Below, one piece after another: positions 15,346 through 24,275 of a stretch of 64,000 bases of DNA (the first letter of the stretch is position 1; every line of letters starts with the position of its first letter). The position numbers and the translations under genes were made by a program. Origin of the DNA: Thalassospiraceae bacterium LMO-JJ14. GTDB lineage: Bacteria > Pseudomonadota > Alphaproteobacteria > Rhodospirillales > Casp-alpha2. The notes beneath the pieces are model-generated. The model was not told where the DNA came from. It saw nothing but the letters and a program-made list of their open reading frames with translations, and ran no database searches. The DNA lies in contig CP134604.1 of NCBI GenBank assembly GCA_021555105.2, forward strand, positions 3,262,501 to 3,326,500, written 5' to 3'.

Positions 15346-15536
15346 CGCCCTGTTGCCATGGTCTCTGGCCATACTGCGCCAGACCGGCGAACACAAGGAA
15401 GCGAACACAAGATCGCGAGCAGACATGCTGCCCCTTGCCCCGGCGCAATCCGGCCCCTACCATTTGCCGCGCCCACAGCACCCGGGCGCTTAACAACTGC
15501 ATGACCACGCAACGGTTACAGGAACCCTCACCCGCC

Positions 15537-16055
15537 ATGTCGCAATCCGGTTACACTAACGGCATTCAGGCCGCGCGGCGCGCCCGCACGCAGCCGCTTG
15601 GGCGGATGATATCCGGGCTGACGCGCAAGGCGCTGGACAAGCGGGGCTTCGTCGACGCCGCCATCGTCACCGAATGGCCGAGCATCGCCGGCGAGCTTAT
15701 CGGCGCGCACAGCCTGCCCGACCGTATCCGTTTTCCGCGCGACCGTTCGCAGCCCGGCACGCTGTACCTGATCCTGGAAAACGGCGCGCTGGCGACGGAG
15801 GTCATTCACTTCCAGCCGATCCTGCTGGAACGGATCAACCGCTTCTTCGGCTTCAAGGCCGTCGGCGACATCAAGATCATTCACGGCCCGTTGCCTAAAC
15901 CGCGCGGCGACAAACGTCCGCCGCTGCCGGCGATCCGCCCCGAACGCCGCGCCGAGATCGAACAAAGCCTGACCGGTGTCGGCGATGACGAGCTCAAGGA
16001 CGCGCTGATCCGTCTCGGCGAGCATGTTTCCCGCCGCCGCGCCGCGGACAAATAA
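15537..16055 (+). CDS. DciA-like DUF721 protein (replicative helicase loading)
   Basis: 172 residues from ATG 15537. The N-terminal half contains the DUF721 core (ALDKRGFVDAAIVTEWPSIA, then ATEVIHFQPILLERINRFFG), related to DciA, the ancestral partner that helps load the DnaB helicase in bacteria lacking DnaC. The C-terminal ~50 residues are basic and probably flexible. It is divergent from mutY, and a DsbA-like gene and smc follow, a string I know from related alphaproteobacteria. Upstream ATGs in the same frame lack a better ribosome site. Confidence 0.82.
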   Translation: MSQSGYTNGIQAARRARTQPLGRMISGLTRKALDKRGFVDAAIVTEWPSIAGELIGAHSLPDRIRFPRDRSQPGTLYLILENGALATEVIHFQPILLERINRFFGFKAVGDIKIIHGPLPKPRGDKRPPLPAIRPERRAEIEQSLTGVGDDELKDALIRLGEHVSRRRAADK

Positions 16056-16167
16056 CAAGAGCCGCGCAACAGGAAAAGACTAAGTGCCGCGCAGCGTATA
16101 AATGGACAACACAACCGTTAACAAGATACATGACACACGAATTCGCCCAAGGAATGGAGACCCCCTC

Positions 16168-16791
16168 ATGACGATGCCCCGCCGCACCCTTCTGGCCCTT
16201 TGCGCCGCCGTCCTCGCAGTCGGCCTTGCGCCGGTCGCAGAGGCCAAGATCGTCGACACCGAAGCCGCCATGACCGAGCTTGTGATCGGCAAGGCCGACG
16301 CGCCGGTCGAGATGATCGAATATGCGTCGTTGTCGTGCCCGGCCTGTGAACATTTCCACAGCGCCGTCTATCCGATCATCAAGAAAGAGTACATCGACAC
16401 CGGCAAGGTGAAGTTCATCTTCCGCGACTTTCCGACCAACTCGCCGGGCCTCGCCGCCGCCATGATCGCGCGCTGCGCCGGGCCGGAACGCCACGAAGGC
16501 ATGGTCGATATTTTCTTCGATACCCAGAAGCAGTGGGGGCATGCGGAAAATCCGTTGCAGGCGCTCGGCATGGTCGCCCGCATGGCCGGCCTCGGGCCGA
16601 ACGATGTCGATCAGTGCATCCGCAACTCGACACTGATGAACGCGATCAATGAAAAGGCGCGCAAAGCGAATGAGGAACTCGGCGTTGCCGCGACACCGAC
16701 CATTTTCGTCGCCGGCAAGGAAGTCGAGCACGCCCAGGACGTCGACAAACTGAAGGCCGTCATCGACGCCGCCCTCAAAGCCGCGCAATAA
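16168..16791 (+). CDS. DsbA-family thiol-disulfide oxidoreductase (secreted)
   Basis: 207 residues. A twin-arginine-free signal peptide (RRTLLALCAAVLAVGLAPVA, cleavage near AEA) leads to a thioredoxin fold with the active site CPAC at 57-60 in EYASLSCPACEHFH. AATPTIFVAGKEV carries the cis-proline that faces the active site. It probably oxidises or isomerises cysteines of periplasmic proteins. The start at 16168 is chosen for the GGAGA just before it and because it gives a proper signal peptide. Confidence 0.9.
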   Translation: MTMPRRTLLALCAAVLAVGLAPVAEAKIVDTEAAMTELVIGKADAPVEMIEYASLSCPACEHFHSAVYPIIKKEYIDTGKVKFIFRDFPTNSPGLAAAMIARCAGPERHEGMVDIFFDTQKQWGHAENPLQALGMVARMAGLGPNDVDQCIRNSTLMNAINEKARKANEELGVAATPTIFVAGKEVEHAQDVDKLKAVIDAALKAAQ

Positions 16792-16805
16792 CCGCCCTTA
16801 CCTGC

Positions 16806-16832
16806 CCTCTCCCCCGCGTTGCAGGGGAGAGG
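16806..16832. terminator. Hairpin after the DsbA-like gene
   Basis: CCTCTCCCC/GGGGAGAGG with a 9-base loop, 14 bases behind the stop. No T tract follows, so it may be a dispersed palindrome (compare 20566-20585, same CTCTCCC core) that slows decay or termination rather than an intrinsic terminator. Confidence 0.5.
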
Positions 16833-17047
16833 TTAGCTGTGGGGTTGGCAAAAACTTATCCCCAGATATGTGCGCTGAAACTGCTCGACTCGGGGTGAAG
16901 CGCCCCCCTATAGTCCCACCACATATTGTGCAAATGTGACAAAAAAACGCCATATTTGCATATTATGCGGTATAGTCAGGGCCTTAGGCCTTGTGTATAT
17001 GGCCCCGTCACGGGCCGCCGGCCGGGTTTATGGGAGCGAAGACAAGC

Positions 17048-20000
17048 GTGCTGCATTTCAAGAAATTGCGCCTGAGCGGTTTCAAGTCCTTTGTCGAACC
17101 GACGACACTGGACATCGACGCCGGTCTGACCGGCGTTGTCGGCCCCAACGGCTGCGGCAAGTCGAACCTCGTCGAGGCCCTGAAATGGGTCATGGGCGAG
17201 ACCTCGGCCAAGCAGATGCGCGGCGGCGAAATGGACGACGTCATCTTTTCCGGCACCGACCGCCGGCCGCCCCGTAATGTCGCCGAAGTGGTGCTGACCC
17301 TCGATAACGCCATGAAAGGCGCGCCCGTACAGTTCGGCGAAGGCGATGATCTCGAGATCGCGCGCCGAATCGAGCGCGAAAAAGGCTCATTATATAAGAT
17401 CAACGGCGCCGACGTGCGTGCGCGCGACGTACAGTTGCTGTTCGCCGACCAGGGCAGCGGCTCGCGTTCGACCGCGCTGGTCTCGCAGGGCAAGATCGGT
17501 GCGGTGATCGCCGCCAAGCCGACCGAACGCCGCTTGCTGCTCGAAGAAGCGGCCGGCATCCGCGGTCTGCATTCGCGCCGCCACGAGGCCGAGCTGCGGC
17601 TCAAGGGGGCGGAGACCAACCTCGAGCGCCTCGACGATATTCTCGTCACCCTTGAAGCGCAGATGAACGGCCTCAAGAAACAGGCCCGCCAGGCAACCCG
17701 CTACCGCAATCTGTCGGATCTGATCCGCACCGCCGAGGCAACCCTGTTCTATCTCCGCTGGACGACCGCCGAGAAAGACCTTGAGCAGTACCGGATGCGC
17801 CTCAGCGAAGTCGAGGCCGAGGTCAACAAGCTCGGTGTACTGGTCGCCGAATCCGGCACCGAACAGGCCGAGGCCGCCGCCGACATCCCGGCGCTCCGCG
17901 ACAGCGAAGCCGCCGCCGGGGCTGCACTGCAGCGTCTTGTCATCGCCCGCGACGGTCTCGACGAGGAAGAACAGCGGATCGAAGCCCAGGCCGCAGATAC
18001 CCGTCTGCGCATCGAGGAAACCATCGCCGATACGACGCGCGAGCAGTCGCTCATTGCCGATGCCGAAGCGGCGCATACTCGCCTTGCCGAGGAACATGCC
18101 GCCATCGAAGCGGCGCGCGAGGGCGAAGAGGAAAACCGTGCCCGCGCGGGTACCGAGTTGAGCAACGCCGGCACTGCGGTCGAAGCACATGAAGCGTCCC
18201 TGTCGGAACTGACGCAGCGCGTTGCCGACAGCGAAGCCAGGCGGGGTTCCCTGCAGCGCCGCCTTGAAGACCTGACCCAGCGCCAGAACCGCCTTGGCGG
18301 CCGTCTCGAAGAACTCAGCGCCGAGCGCCAGCGCCTTGAGGCCGACGCCCCCGAAGCCGACGCGCTTTCCGATGCCGAGGCCGACCTTGTCCGCACCCAG
18401 ACCGCCGTCGACGATGCGCACGCCGTTCTCGAAGCCGCCGAAGTCACCCATAAGACCGCCGAGGCCGAACGCGAAACCCTGCGCGCGACACTGAACGAGG
18501 CCCGCGACGCCGCGACCAAGATGGCCGCCGAACGCGAGGCGCTGTCGAAGCTTCTCGATACCGGCGATCCGGACATGTTCCCGCCGCTAATCGATGCGAT
18601 CACCGTCGAGCCGGGTTTCGAGGTTGCGCTGGGCACCGCGCTCGGCGACGAAATCGAAGCACCGATCGACGAGGCCGCCGACATACACTGGCGCGCCCTG
18701 CCGCCGCTCACCGACGCCCCGGCCCTGCCGCACGGTGCGACCCCGCTCAGCCAATGGGTGCAGGCCCCCCCGGCGCTGGCCCGGCGGCTGTCGCAGATCG
18801 GCGTCGTCGATACCGTGGTGGCGGCACAGCAGATGCTCAGCCAGCTACGACCGGGCCAGCGGCTGGTGACCCGTGACGGCGCGCTTTTGCGCTGGGACGG
18901 CTACACCATCGCCGCCGGCGCCACCACATCCGCCGCACGCCGCCTTGAACAGCGCAACCGGCTCCGCGATCTCGAAGGCCAGGCCGTCGGCGCCAACCAG
19001 CGCCTCGCCGATGCCGACGCCGCGTTCGAACGCGCCCGCGATGCGGTGCAGACCCGCAGCGAAGCCGTGCAGGCCGCCCGCGTCGATGTACGCAACACAG
19101 AACAGGCGTTGACCGCCATTCGCGAAGCGCTGTCACGCATCAAGGAAAAGATGGCCGCGCACGGCTCGCGCCTGGCCGCCGTCAACGAACAGATCACGCA
19201 GCAGGAAGCCGACCTGGGCGAAGCCAGCGGGCAGCTCGAAGAAGCGCGCGCCGAACTGGCGGCGCTGCCGGATGTCGAAGGCGACCGCGCGCAGATCGAA
19301 ACGCTGCGCGCCGAGCTCGGCGAACTGCGCACGCACCTGATGGAATGCCGCGCCCGCCATGACGAGATCGAACGCATGGCCCGTGAACGCGCCCAGCGGC
19401 TCGACGCCATCCAGCGCGAGACGCAATCTTGGGCCAACCGCAAGGAAGCCTCCGGCACACGGCTCGAAGAGCTGACCGGACGCCGCGCCGAACTTGAAGC
19501 CGTGCGCGAGGAACTGGCAGCGAAACCGGCGGCGCTGAATCATAAGCGCCAGGCGCTGCTGGGTGAAATCGAAACCGCCGAGCAGAACCGCCGCGATGCC
19601 GCCGACAAGCTGCAGACCGCCGAAACCCGTCTCGCCGAAGCCGACAAGAAGTTGCGCATCGTCGAGACCGACATGGCGCGCGCACGGGAAAACCGGGTCC
19701 GCGCCGAAGGCAGCGTCGAACAGGCTTTACAGACCTGCCACGCCATTGCCGAGCGCGTCGACGACCGGCTCGAGTGCCGCCCCGACCAGCTTTTCGAAAT
19801 CGCCGGGCTCGATCCGGAAAAGGAACTGCCCGATCTGGAGCCGACGGAACGCAAGGTCGAACGTCTGCAGCGCGAACGCGAGACCATGGGACCGGTCAAC
19901 CTGCGCGCCGAACAGGAAATGCGCGAGCTGGAAGAACAGATCGAGACGCTGACCACCGAACGCGAAGACCTGACCAAGGCCATCGACAAACTGCGCCGGG

Positions 20001-20512
20001 GTATTTCCGAACTGAACCGCGAAGGCCGCCAGCGCCTGCTGCAGTCGTTCGAGGAGGTGAACACCCACTTCCAGGAACTGTTCCAGAAACTGTTCGGCGG
20101 CGGCCAGGCGCACCTTGAACTGACCGAAGCCGACGATCCGTTGGATGCCGGCCTCGAGATCATGGCCAGCCCGCCGGGCAAGAAGATGCAGAACCTGACG
20201 TTGCTGTCGGGCGGCGAGCAGGCCCTGACGGCGTTGTCGTTGCTGTTCGCGGTGTTTCTCACGAATCCGTCGCCGATCTGCGTGCTCGACGAGGTCGACG
20301 CCCCCTTGGATGACGCCAACGTCGACCGCTTCTGCGGCATGCTCGAACACATGTCGAAGCAGGAAAGCACGCGCTTTCTGGTCATCACCCACCACCGCAT
20401 GACCATGGCCCGCATGGACCGGCTCTACGGGGTCACCATGTCGGAACGCGGCGTCTCGCAGTTGGTCTCGGTCGACCTGCAGAAAGCCGAGCAGATCCGG
20501 CAGACGGCCTGA
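17048..20512 (+). CDS. smc: Chromosome segregation ATPase SMC
   Basis: 1154 residues from GTG 17048. Walker A GPNGCGKSN is at 32-40, and the signature LLSGGEQALTALSLLFA with Walker B PICVLDEVDAPLDDAN lies near the C terminus. Between them are two long Ala/Glu/Arg-rich coiled coils flanking a hinge around residues 510-650 (DMFPPLIDAITVEPGFEVAL onward). SMC dimers with ScpA/B extrude DNA loops and separate chromosomes. I prefer the GTG because SMC proteins normally begin close to the FKKLRLSGFKSF strand and GGGAG lies ahead; an ATG at 17030 is possible. No scpA/scpB are in the window. Confidence 0.95.
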   Translation: MLHFKKLRLSGFKSFVEPTTLDIDAGLTGVVGPNGCGKSNLVEALKWVMGETSAKQMRGGEMDDVIFSGTDRRPPRNVAEVVLTLDNAMKGAPVQFGEGDDLEIARRIEREKGSLYKINGADVRARDVQLLFADQGSGSRSTALVSQGKIGAVIAAKPTERRLLLEEAAGIRGLHSRRHEAELRLKGAETNLERLDDILVTLEAQMNGLKKQARQATRYRNLSDLIRTAEATLFYLRWTTAEKDLEQYRMRLSEVEAEVNKLGVLVAESGTEQAEAAADIPALRDSEAAAGAALQRLVIARDGLDEEEQRIEAQAADTRLRIEETIADTTREQSLIADAEAAHTRLAEEHAAIEAAREGEEENRARAGTELSNAGTAVEAHEASLSELTQRVADSEARRGSLQRRLEDLTQRQNRLGGRLEELSAERQRLEADAPEADALSDAEADLVRTQTAVDDAHAVLEAAEVTHKTAEAERETLRATLNEARDAATKMAAEREALSKLLDTGDPDMFPPLIDAITVEPGFEVALGTALGDEIEAPIDEAADIHWRALPPLTDAPALPHGATPLSQWVQAPPALARRLSQIGVVDTVVAAQQMLSQLRPGQRLVTRDGALLRWDGYTIAAGATTSAARRLEQRNRLRDLEGQAVGANQRLADADAAFERARDAVQTRSEAVQAARVDVRNTEQALTAIREALSRIKEKMAAHGSRLAAVNEQITQQEADLGEASGQLEEARAELAALPDVEGDRAQIETLRAELGELRTHLMECRARHDEIERMARERAQRLDAIQRETQSWANRKEASGTRLEELTGRRAELEAVREELAAKPAALNHKRQALLGEIETAEQNRRDAADKLQTAETRLAEADKKLRIVETDMARARENRVRAEGSVEQALQTCHAIAERVDDRLECRPDQLFEIAGLDPEKELPDLEPTERKVERLQRERETMGPVNLRAEQEMRELEEQIETLTTEREDLTKAIDKLRRGISELNREGRQRLLQSFEEVNTHFQELFQKLFGGGQAHLELTEADDPLDAGLEIMASPPGKKMQNLTLLSGGEQALTALSLLFAVFLTNPSPICVLDEVDAPLDDANVDRFCGMLEHMSKQESTRFLVITHHRMTMARMDRLYGVTMSERGVSQLVSVDLQKAEQIRQTA

Positions 20513-20565
20513 TATCCGGTCCGTTCAGCCCCTCTCCCTCCCACGTGCTGACGCCCGCGGGCCCG

Positions 20566-20585
20566 CCCTCTCCCTTGGGAGAGGG
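20566..20585. repeat. CCCTCTCCC palindrome after smc
   Basis: A 9-bp arm, TT, then the exact complement, about 55 bases after the smc stop. It shares its core with the hairpin at 16806-16832. It is a small dispersed palindrome, possibly a transcript end. Confidence 0.55.
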
Positions 20586-20685
20586 AAGAATCCCGCACCC
20601 GCGAAATCAAAGCTTGCGGGGACGGGTTATTTTGATACAACACCCGGGACCAAGGGACGGAAACGGGGTGGCATGGTCGTTTTTT

Positions 20686-20703
20686 GAGGCGGAGTAACGC
20701 CTC
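20686..20703 (+). promoter_or_regulatory. Hairpin abutting the atpI ribosome binding site
   Basis: GAGGCG, loop GAGTAA, CGCCTC, followed at once by GGGGGTT, the likely ribosome binding site of atpI (ATG 20715). A T run (20680-20685) precedes it. The placement could tune atpI translation. A promoter for the operon probably lies in 20600-20650 but its hexamers are not clear. Confidence 0.45.
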
Positions 20704-20714
20704 GGGGGTTACCG

Positions 20715-21116
20715 ATGACATCCGATGACGAGACCTCAAAGCGGTCGCCGAGTGACCTCGACGATTTCGGGCGGAAGCTGAAAAAAGCCCAGGAAACCGA
20801 GGAATCGCGGCGGCTGTGGAAAAGTGACGTAAATAGGCCGCCTCAGACGGCTCTAGGGCTTGCTTTTCGGGTGTCTGTCGAGTTAGTTTCCGCCGTGGCT
20901 GTGGGGCTGGCCATTGGCTGGGTCCTCGACGAGTGGCTGGATACGCGTCCCTGGGTCATGGTGGTGTTCATCATTTTGGGGTTCGCCGCCGGTGTCATGA
21001 ATGTTTATCGCATGGCCTCTGGTATGAGTAACACCATGGGCTATAGAGAAAAAGAAGACGCGTCCGGGAATGAAGCGCCCGCGGCGCCCGAGAAAGGGAC
21101 AGATCGACGTGGCTGA
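20715..21116 (+). CDS. atpI: ATP synthase assembly protein AtpI
   Basis: 133 residues. Two membrane helices (about 50-72 and 77-97) sit between a charged N-terminal segment and a charged tail; GLAIGWVLDEWLDTRPW matches the AtpI/AtpZ family, which helps assemble the c ring. It opens the F0 operon and overlaps the atpB start by 8 bases, so the two are translationally coupled. Confidence 0.9.
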   Translation: MTSDDETSKRSPSDLDDFGRKLKKAQETEESRRLWKSDVNRPPQTALGLAFRVSVELVSAVAVGLAIGWVLDEWLDTRPWVMVVFIILGFAAGVMNVYRMASGMSNTMGYREKEDASGNEAPAAPEKGTDRRG

Positions 21117-21843
21117 GGGACATTCCCCACTCGCACAGTTCGAGATTAAGACGCTCGTGGATATCAATATCGCGGGCATCGACGCATCTTTCACAAACTC
21201 ATCGCTGTTCATGGTGCTGACGGTCGCGACTGTCAGCCTGTTCCTGGTCGGCGGTATGCGCAGGAGCGCGCTGGTCCCCGGGCGATGGCAATCACTGGCG
21301 GAACTCAGTTACGTGTTCATCGCCGGGTTGCTGAAGGATACCGTCGGCAGCGAAGGCCGTCCGTACTTCCCGTTCATCTTCACGATTTTCATGTTCGTTC
21401 TGGTCGGCAACCTGTGGGGCCTGATGCCTTACGCGTTCACCTTTACGAGCCATATCGCCGTCACCTTTGCGATGGCGTTCTTCATTTTCGTCGGCGTGAC
21501 CGTGATCGCCATCGCCAAACACAAGCTGCACTTCCTGGCCTTCTTCATGCCGCCGGGCGTGCCGATCGTGATGGCGCCGCTGCTGGTCCCGATTGAAATC
21601 ATTTCCTATCTGTCGCGCCCGATCAGCCTGAGCGTCCGACTGTTCGCCAACATGCTGGCCGGTCACACGCTCTTGAAGGTGTTCGCCGGCTTCATCATCT
21701 CGCTCGGTATCGCAGCGGGCTGGCTGCCGTTCGTCTTCGTCGTCGCGCTGACGGGCCTCGAATTCGTGATCGCCTTCCTGCAGGCGTTCGTGTTCACCAT
21801 TCTGACGTGCCTTTACCTGAACGATGCACTGCATCTTCACTAA
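21109..21843 (+). CDS. atpB: ATP synthase F0 subunit a
   Basis: 244 residues starting with GTG 21109 (VAEGHSPLAQFEIK), which has AAGGGA ahead and lies inside the atpI 3' end. Several membrane helices are visible. The essential arginine of the proton half-channels is in SRPISLSVRLFANMLAGH, and LTGLEFVIAFLQAFVFTIL is the final helix pair. It conducts protons against the c ring. An upstream ATG at 21070 is rejected because its first codons read through atpI and add an unlikely Arg-rich leader. Confidence 0.95.
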   Translation: MAEGHSPLAQFEIKTLVDINIAGIDASFTNSSLFMVLTVATVSLFLVGGMRRSALVPGRWQSLAELSYVFIAGLLKDTVGSEGRPYFPFIFTIFMFVLVGNLWGLMPYAFTFTSHIAVTFAMAFFIFVGVTVIAIAKHKLHFLAFFMPPGVPIVMAPLLVPIEIISYLSRPISLSVRLFANMLAGHTLLKVFAGFIISLGIAAGWLPFVFVVALTGLEFVIAFLQAFVFTILTCLYLNDALHLH

Positions 21844-21897
21844 GTCACACAGATAACGTTTTTAACTTTTTGAACTAAACTAGAAAGGATCTGACCC

Positions 21898-22122
21898 ATG
21901 GAACTTGAAGCTGCAAAGCTCCTCGGTGCCGGCCTCGCCGTTATCGGCGTTATCGGTTCCGGTATCGGTATCGGTAACATCTTCGCGTCGTTCATCCAGG
22001 CCGTTGGCCGCAACCCGTCCGCTCAGGGCGCGGTGTTCCCGATGACGATGCTGGGCTTCGCCCTCGTCGAAGCCATCGCACTGTTCGCGCTGGTTATCGC
22101 ACTGGTCATTCTGTTCGGTTGA
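21898..22122 (+). CDS. atpE: ATP synthase F0 subunit c
   Basis: 74 residues, a two-helix hairpin. The proton-carrying carboxylate is Glu58 in MLGFALVEAIALF, and the tight glycine pattern GVIGSGIGIG lines helix 1. RNPS at 38-41 is the polar loop touching gamma/epsilon. No sodium-site signature is seen, so a proton ring is inferred. AAAGGA precedes the ATG. Confidence 0.97.
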   Translation: MELEAAKLLGAGLAVIGVIGSGIGIGNIFASFIQAVGRNPSAQGAVFPMTMLGFALVEAIALFALVIALVILFG

Positions 22123-22140
22123 TTTACCGGCTGGTTTCGA

Positions 22141-22171
22141 GGGGGCCGCGGAACGGTATGGTCCGCTCCCC
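22141..22171 (+). promoter_or_regulatory. Hairpin between atpE and atpF'
   Basis: GCGGA (22148-22152) pairs with TCCGC (22162-22166), extended by GGGG/TCCCC across a small bulge. It lies in the 80-base gap behind atpE with no T tract. Such a structure could protect the atpE part of the message, which must be translated most because the c ring has many copies. Confidence 0.45.
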
Positions 22172-22202
22172 TGAGAAGTCCGCCGCTTAAAGCGGGGATG
22201 TC

Positions 22203-22688
22203 ATGCCTCAGTTAGACGTCACCACATTCGCACCACAGCTGGTCTGGCTGGCGATCACGTTTGCCGCGATGTTCTTCATTATGTGGAAGATCGCGGTGCC
22301 GAAGATCTCCGACGCGCTGGAAACCCGGCAGATGCGGTTGGAAGACAATCTGAAAAAGGCCGAAGACCTCAAGCGTGAGGCGGAAGCAACGCTTGCGTCT
22401 TATGAAAAGGCACTGGCCGACGCGCGCGCCGAGGCGCACGCCGACATTCAGAAAATCCAGCAGCAGTTGCACGAAGCCGCCGCCAAGGAAGAAGCCGAAC
22501 TGGGCGATAAACTCGATGCCAAAATCGCCGCGAGCGAAAAAGCCATTGCCGCCGAAGTTACCAAGGCCATGGAAAGCGTTCGCGAAGTGGCCATCGATGT
22601 CGCCGCCGAAGCGGTTCAGAAACTGACCGGTGAAGCGCCTCAGGGCGGCAAGGTCGAGAGCGCCGTCGACGGCGTTCTGAAGGGCTGA
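22203..22688 (+). CDS. ATP synthase F0 subunit b' (AtpF2/AtpG)
   Basis: 161 residues. One N-terminal membrane helix (LVWLAITFAAMFFIMWKIAV) precedes a long charged helical arm rich in Ala, Glu and Lys. It is the first of two divergent b-type genes in a row, the arrangement found in alphaproteobacteria and other phototroph-type F0 operons, where b and b' form a heterodimeric stator. It is called b' by position, before b. Confidence 0.92.
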   Translation: MPQLDVTTFAPQLVWLAITFAAMFFIMWKIAVPKISDALETRQMRLEDNLKKAEDLKREAEATLASYEKALADARAEAHADIQKIQQQLHEAAAKEEAELGDKLDAKIAASEKAIAAEVTKAMESVREVAIDVAAEAVQKLTGEAPQGGKVESAVDGVLKG

Positions 22689-22698
22689 GGGGAACGAT

Positions 22699-23181
22699 AT
22701 GTTACATGATCCCGCATTTTGGGTCGCCGTTGCCCTGGTTGTATTTATCATTGCCGTCACCAAGCCGGTGTCGAAAATGGCGACCAAGGCCCTCGACGAG
22801 CGTGCCGAGAAGATCAAGAAAGAGCTCGACGAAGCCGAACGGCTGCGCAACGAAGCGCAGGATTTGCTGGCCCAGTATCAGCGCAAGCAGCGCGATGCCG
22901 CCGGCGAAGCCGAGGCGATCATCCGCCACGCCAAGGAAGAAGCCGAACGCATGGACCGTGAAGGCCGCGAGCGGATTCAGGCATCGCTGGAACGCCGCGA
23001 AAAGCTGGCGATGGACCGAATCTCGATGGCCGAGCAGCAAGCCATCGATCAGGTTCGTGCCCGCGCCGTCGAAGTGGCTATCGCCGCGACCTCGCAGGTT
23101 CTCAGCGAAAATCTGAGTTCCGAGAAAGCCGACGCGCTGGTCGAAGATGCGATCAATCAATTACCGGATCGCCTGCACTGA
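22699..23181 (+). CDS. atpF: ATP synthase F0 subunit b
   Basis: 160 residues. The short N-terminal membrane helix FWVAVALVVFIIAV is followed by a long coiled stator arm (DERAEKIKKELDEAERLRNE onward). It starts 10 bases after b' with GAGGGGAA ahead. The arm holds the F1 head, via delta, against rotation. The F1 genes are not in the window, as is usual where F0 and F1 operons are separate. Confidence 0.94.
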   Translation: MLHDPAFWVAVALVVFIIAVTKPVSKMATKALDERAEKIKKELDEAERLRNEAQDLLAQYQRKQRDAAGEAEAIIRHAKEEAERMDREGRERIQASLERREKLAMDRISMAEQQAIDQVRARAVEVAIAATSQVLSENLSSEKADALVEDAINQLPDRLH

Positions 23182-23213
23182 TCCGCTTCAACGTGCGAAT
23201 CGAATTCGTTTTT

Positions 23214-23245
23214 AAAAGAGAGGCTCGCGGGCCTCTCTTTTTTTA
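23214..23245 (+). terminator. Intrinsic terminator of the F0 operon
   Basis: AGAGAGGC (23217-23224) pairs with GCCTCTCT (23231-23238), flanked by an A run and followed by seven T. A textbook rho-independent terminator about 35 bases after atpF. Confidence 0.92.
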
Positions 23246-23311
23246 TGCGGGAATGGCAAGCCTTACCGGCTTCCGCTTCTCTTCAACGTGCGATCCGCGT
23301 ATAAGTGAACC

Positions 23312-24268
23312 ATGAAATCAATTCGCTTCCTGTCTGCGTTTACCGTTGCTTTGACCTGCCTCTCCGGGCATGCAGAGGCACAGTCCGCGTTCAACGGCGA
23401 AGTGCTGGTTGCGCCGCCGCCGCCCAACTGGACCGGCGGCACGCCCGAAAAGACAGATAAGGGCGTGAGGCGCGAATGGCGCAGGAATTTCCTGATCGAG
23501 GGCGGCGTTATCGAACGCATCGTCGTGACCCGCAGCGAGAACCAGAAAGACCGCGTCGCACAACTGGCGGCGCGCGAGATCGCCAAGGACATGACCACCA
23601 AGTGCGCCAAGCCCACCGTGTCGGAAATCAAACGCGACAAGGGCGTCATCGGCACCACGGCGTCCTTCACCGCGCAATGCAGCACCGTCAAGGATACCGC
23701 CCCCGGCACCGCGCTTTTCGCCATGGGGAAGGTTTACATCGGCGATTTCTATACCTTCGCCGTCCGGCGGACCTGGCTCGGTCACAAGGACGACCCCGGC
23801 AGCCCGGCCAATTCGCCCCGCACCGGCGAGCAGTGGGCCACTTATTTTGCCCGCATCTCGGTCTGCAATACGCTGAGCGATGCCTGCAATCCGGCGCAGG
23901 CGGAAATTATTCATGCCGACCCCCGCTTCAAGACCATGCGCGCGCTGCCCGTCTCGGTGAAGCCCATGGTGCCGTTGGACGATGCGCTCAAGGCTGCCAA
24001 TGGTTTCGGCACCCTGACCGGCCGCGCCGAAGCCTGTGGCGAGGATGTGGAAGCGCTGACATCGAAAATCCAGCGTATGTTCAAGTACGTGACGGCAAAC
24101 GATCAGGATTCGACCAAGGCCGTGAAAGCCTTCAGGACAGCCCAGGCCCGCGCCAGCAAGGCACAGGACGGCAAATCCAAGGAAAGCTGCGGCCAGGTTT
24201 TACGCGATTTCCGCCAGCACCCGAGCCGGGTCGGTGCCTTTTATCGCTACATCGAACGTTTTTTGTGA
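23312..24268 (+). CDS. Secreted protein of unknown function
   Basis: 318 residues. A signal peptide (FLSAFTVALTCLSGHAEAQS, cleavage near AEA) indicates export. The mature part has six or more cysteines spread over the chain (in KCAKP, AQCST, VCNTL, DACNP, EACGED, ESCGQ), which suggests disulfides formed by a Dsb system, and a helical basic C terminus. No family is recognised. It is followed after 7 bases by the C45 hydrolase gene, so the two may form a pair. Confidence 0.72.
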   Translation: MKSIRFLSAFTVALTCLSGHAEAQSAFNGEVLVAPPPPNWTGGTPEKTDKGVRREWRRNFLIEGGVIERIVVTRSENQKDRVAQLAAREIAKDMTTKCAKPTVSEIKRDKGVIGTTASFTAQCSTVKDTAPGTALFAMGKVYIGDFYTFAVRRTWLGHKDDPGSPANSPRTGEQWATYFARISVCNTLSDACNPAQAEIIHADPRFKTMRALPVSVKPMVPLDDALKAANGFGTLTGRAEACGEDVEALTSKIQRMFKYVTANDQDSTKAVKAFRTAQARASKAQDGKSKESCGQVLRDFRQHPSRVGAFYRYIERFL

Positions 24269-24275
24269 GTAAGCC

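Noticed and set aside
23187-23293. Direct repeat CTTCAACGTGCGA on both sides of the F0 terminator
   Set aside because: Thirteen bases, two copies; might be a small duplication, but with no other sign of insertion between them it was not called an element.
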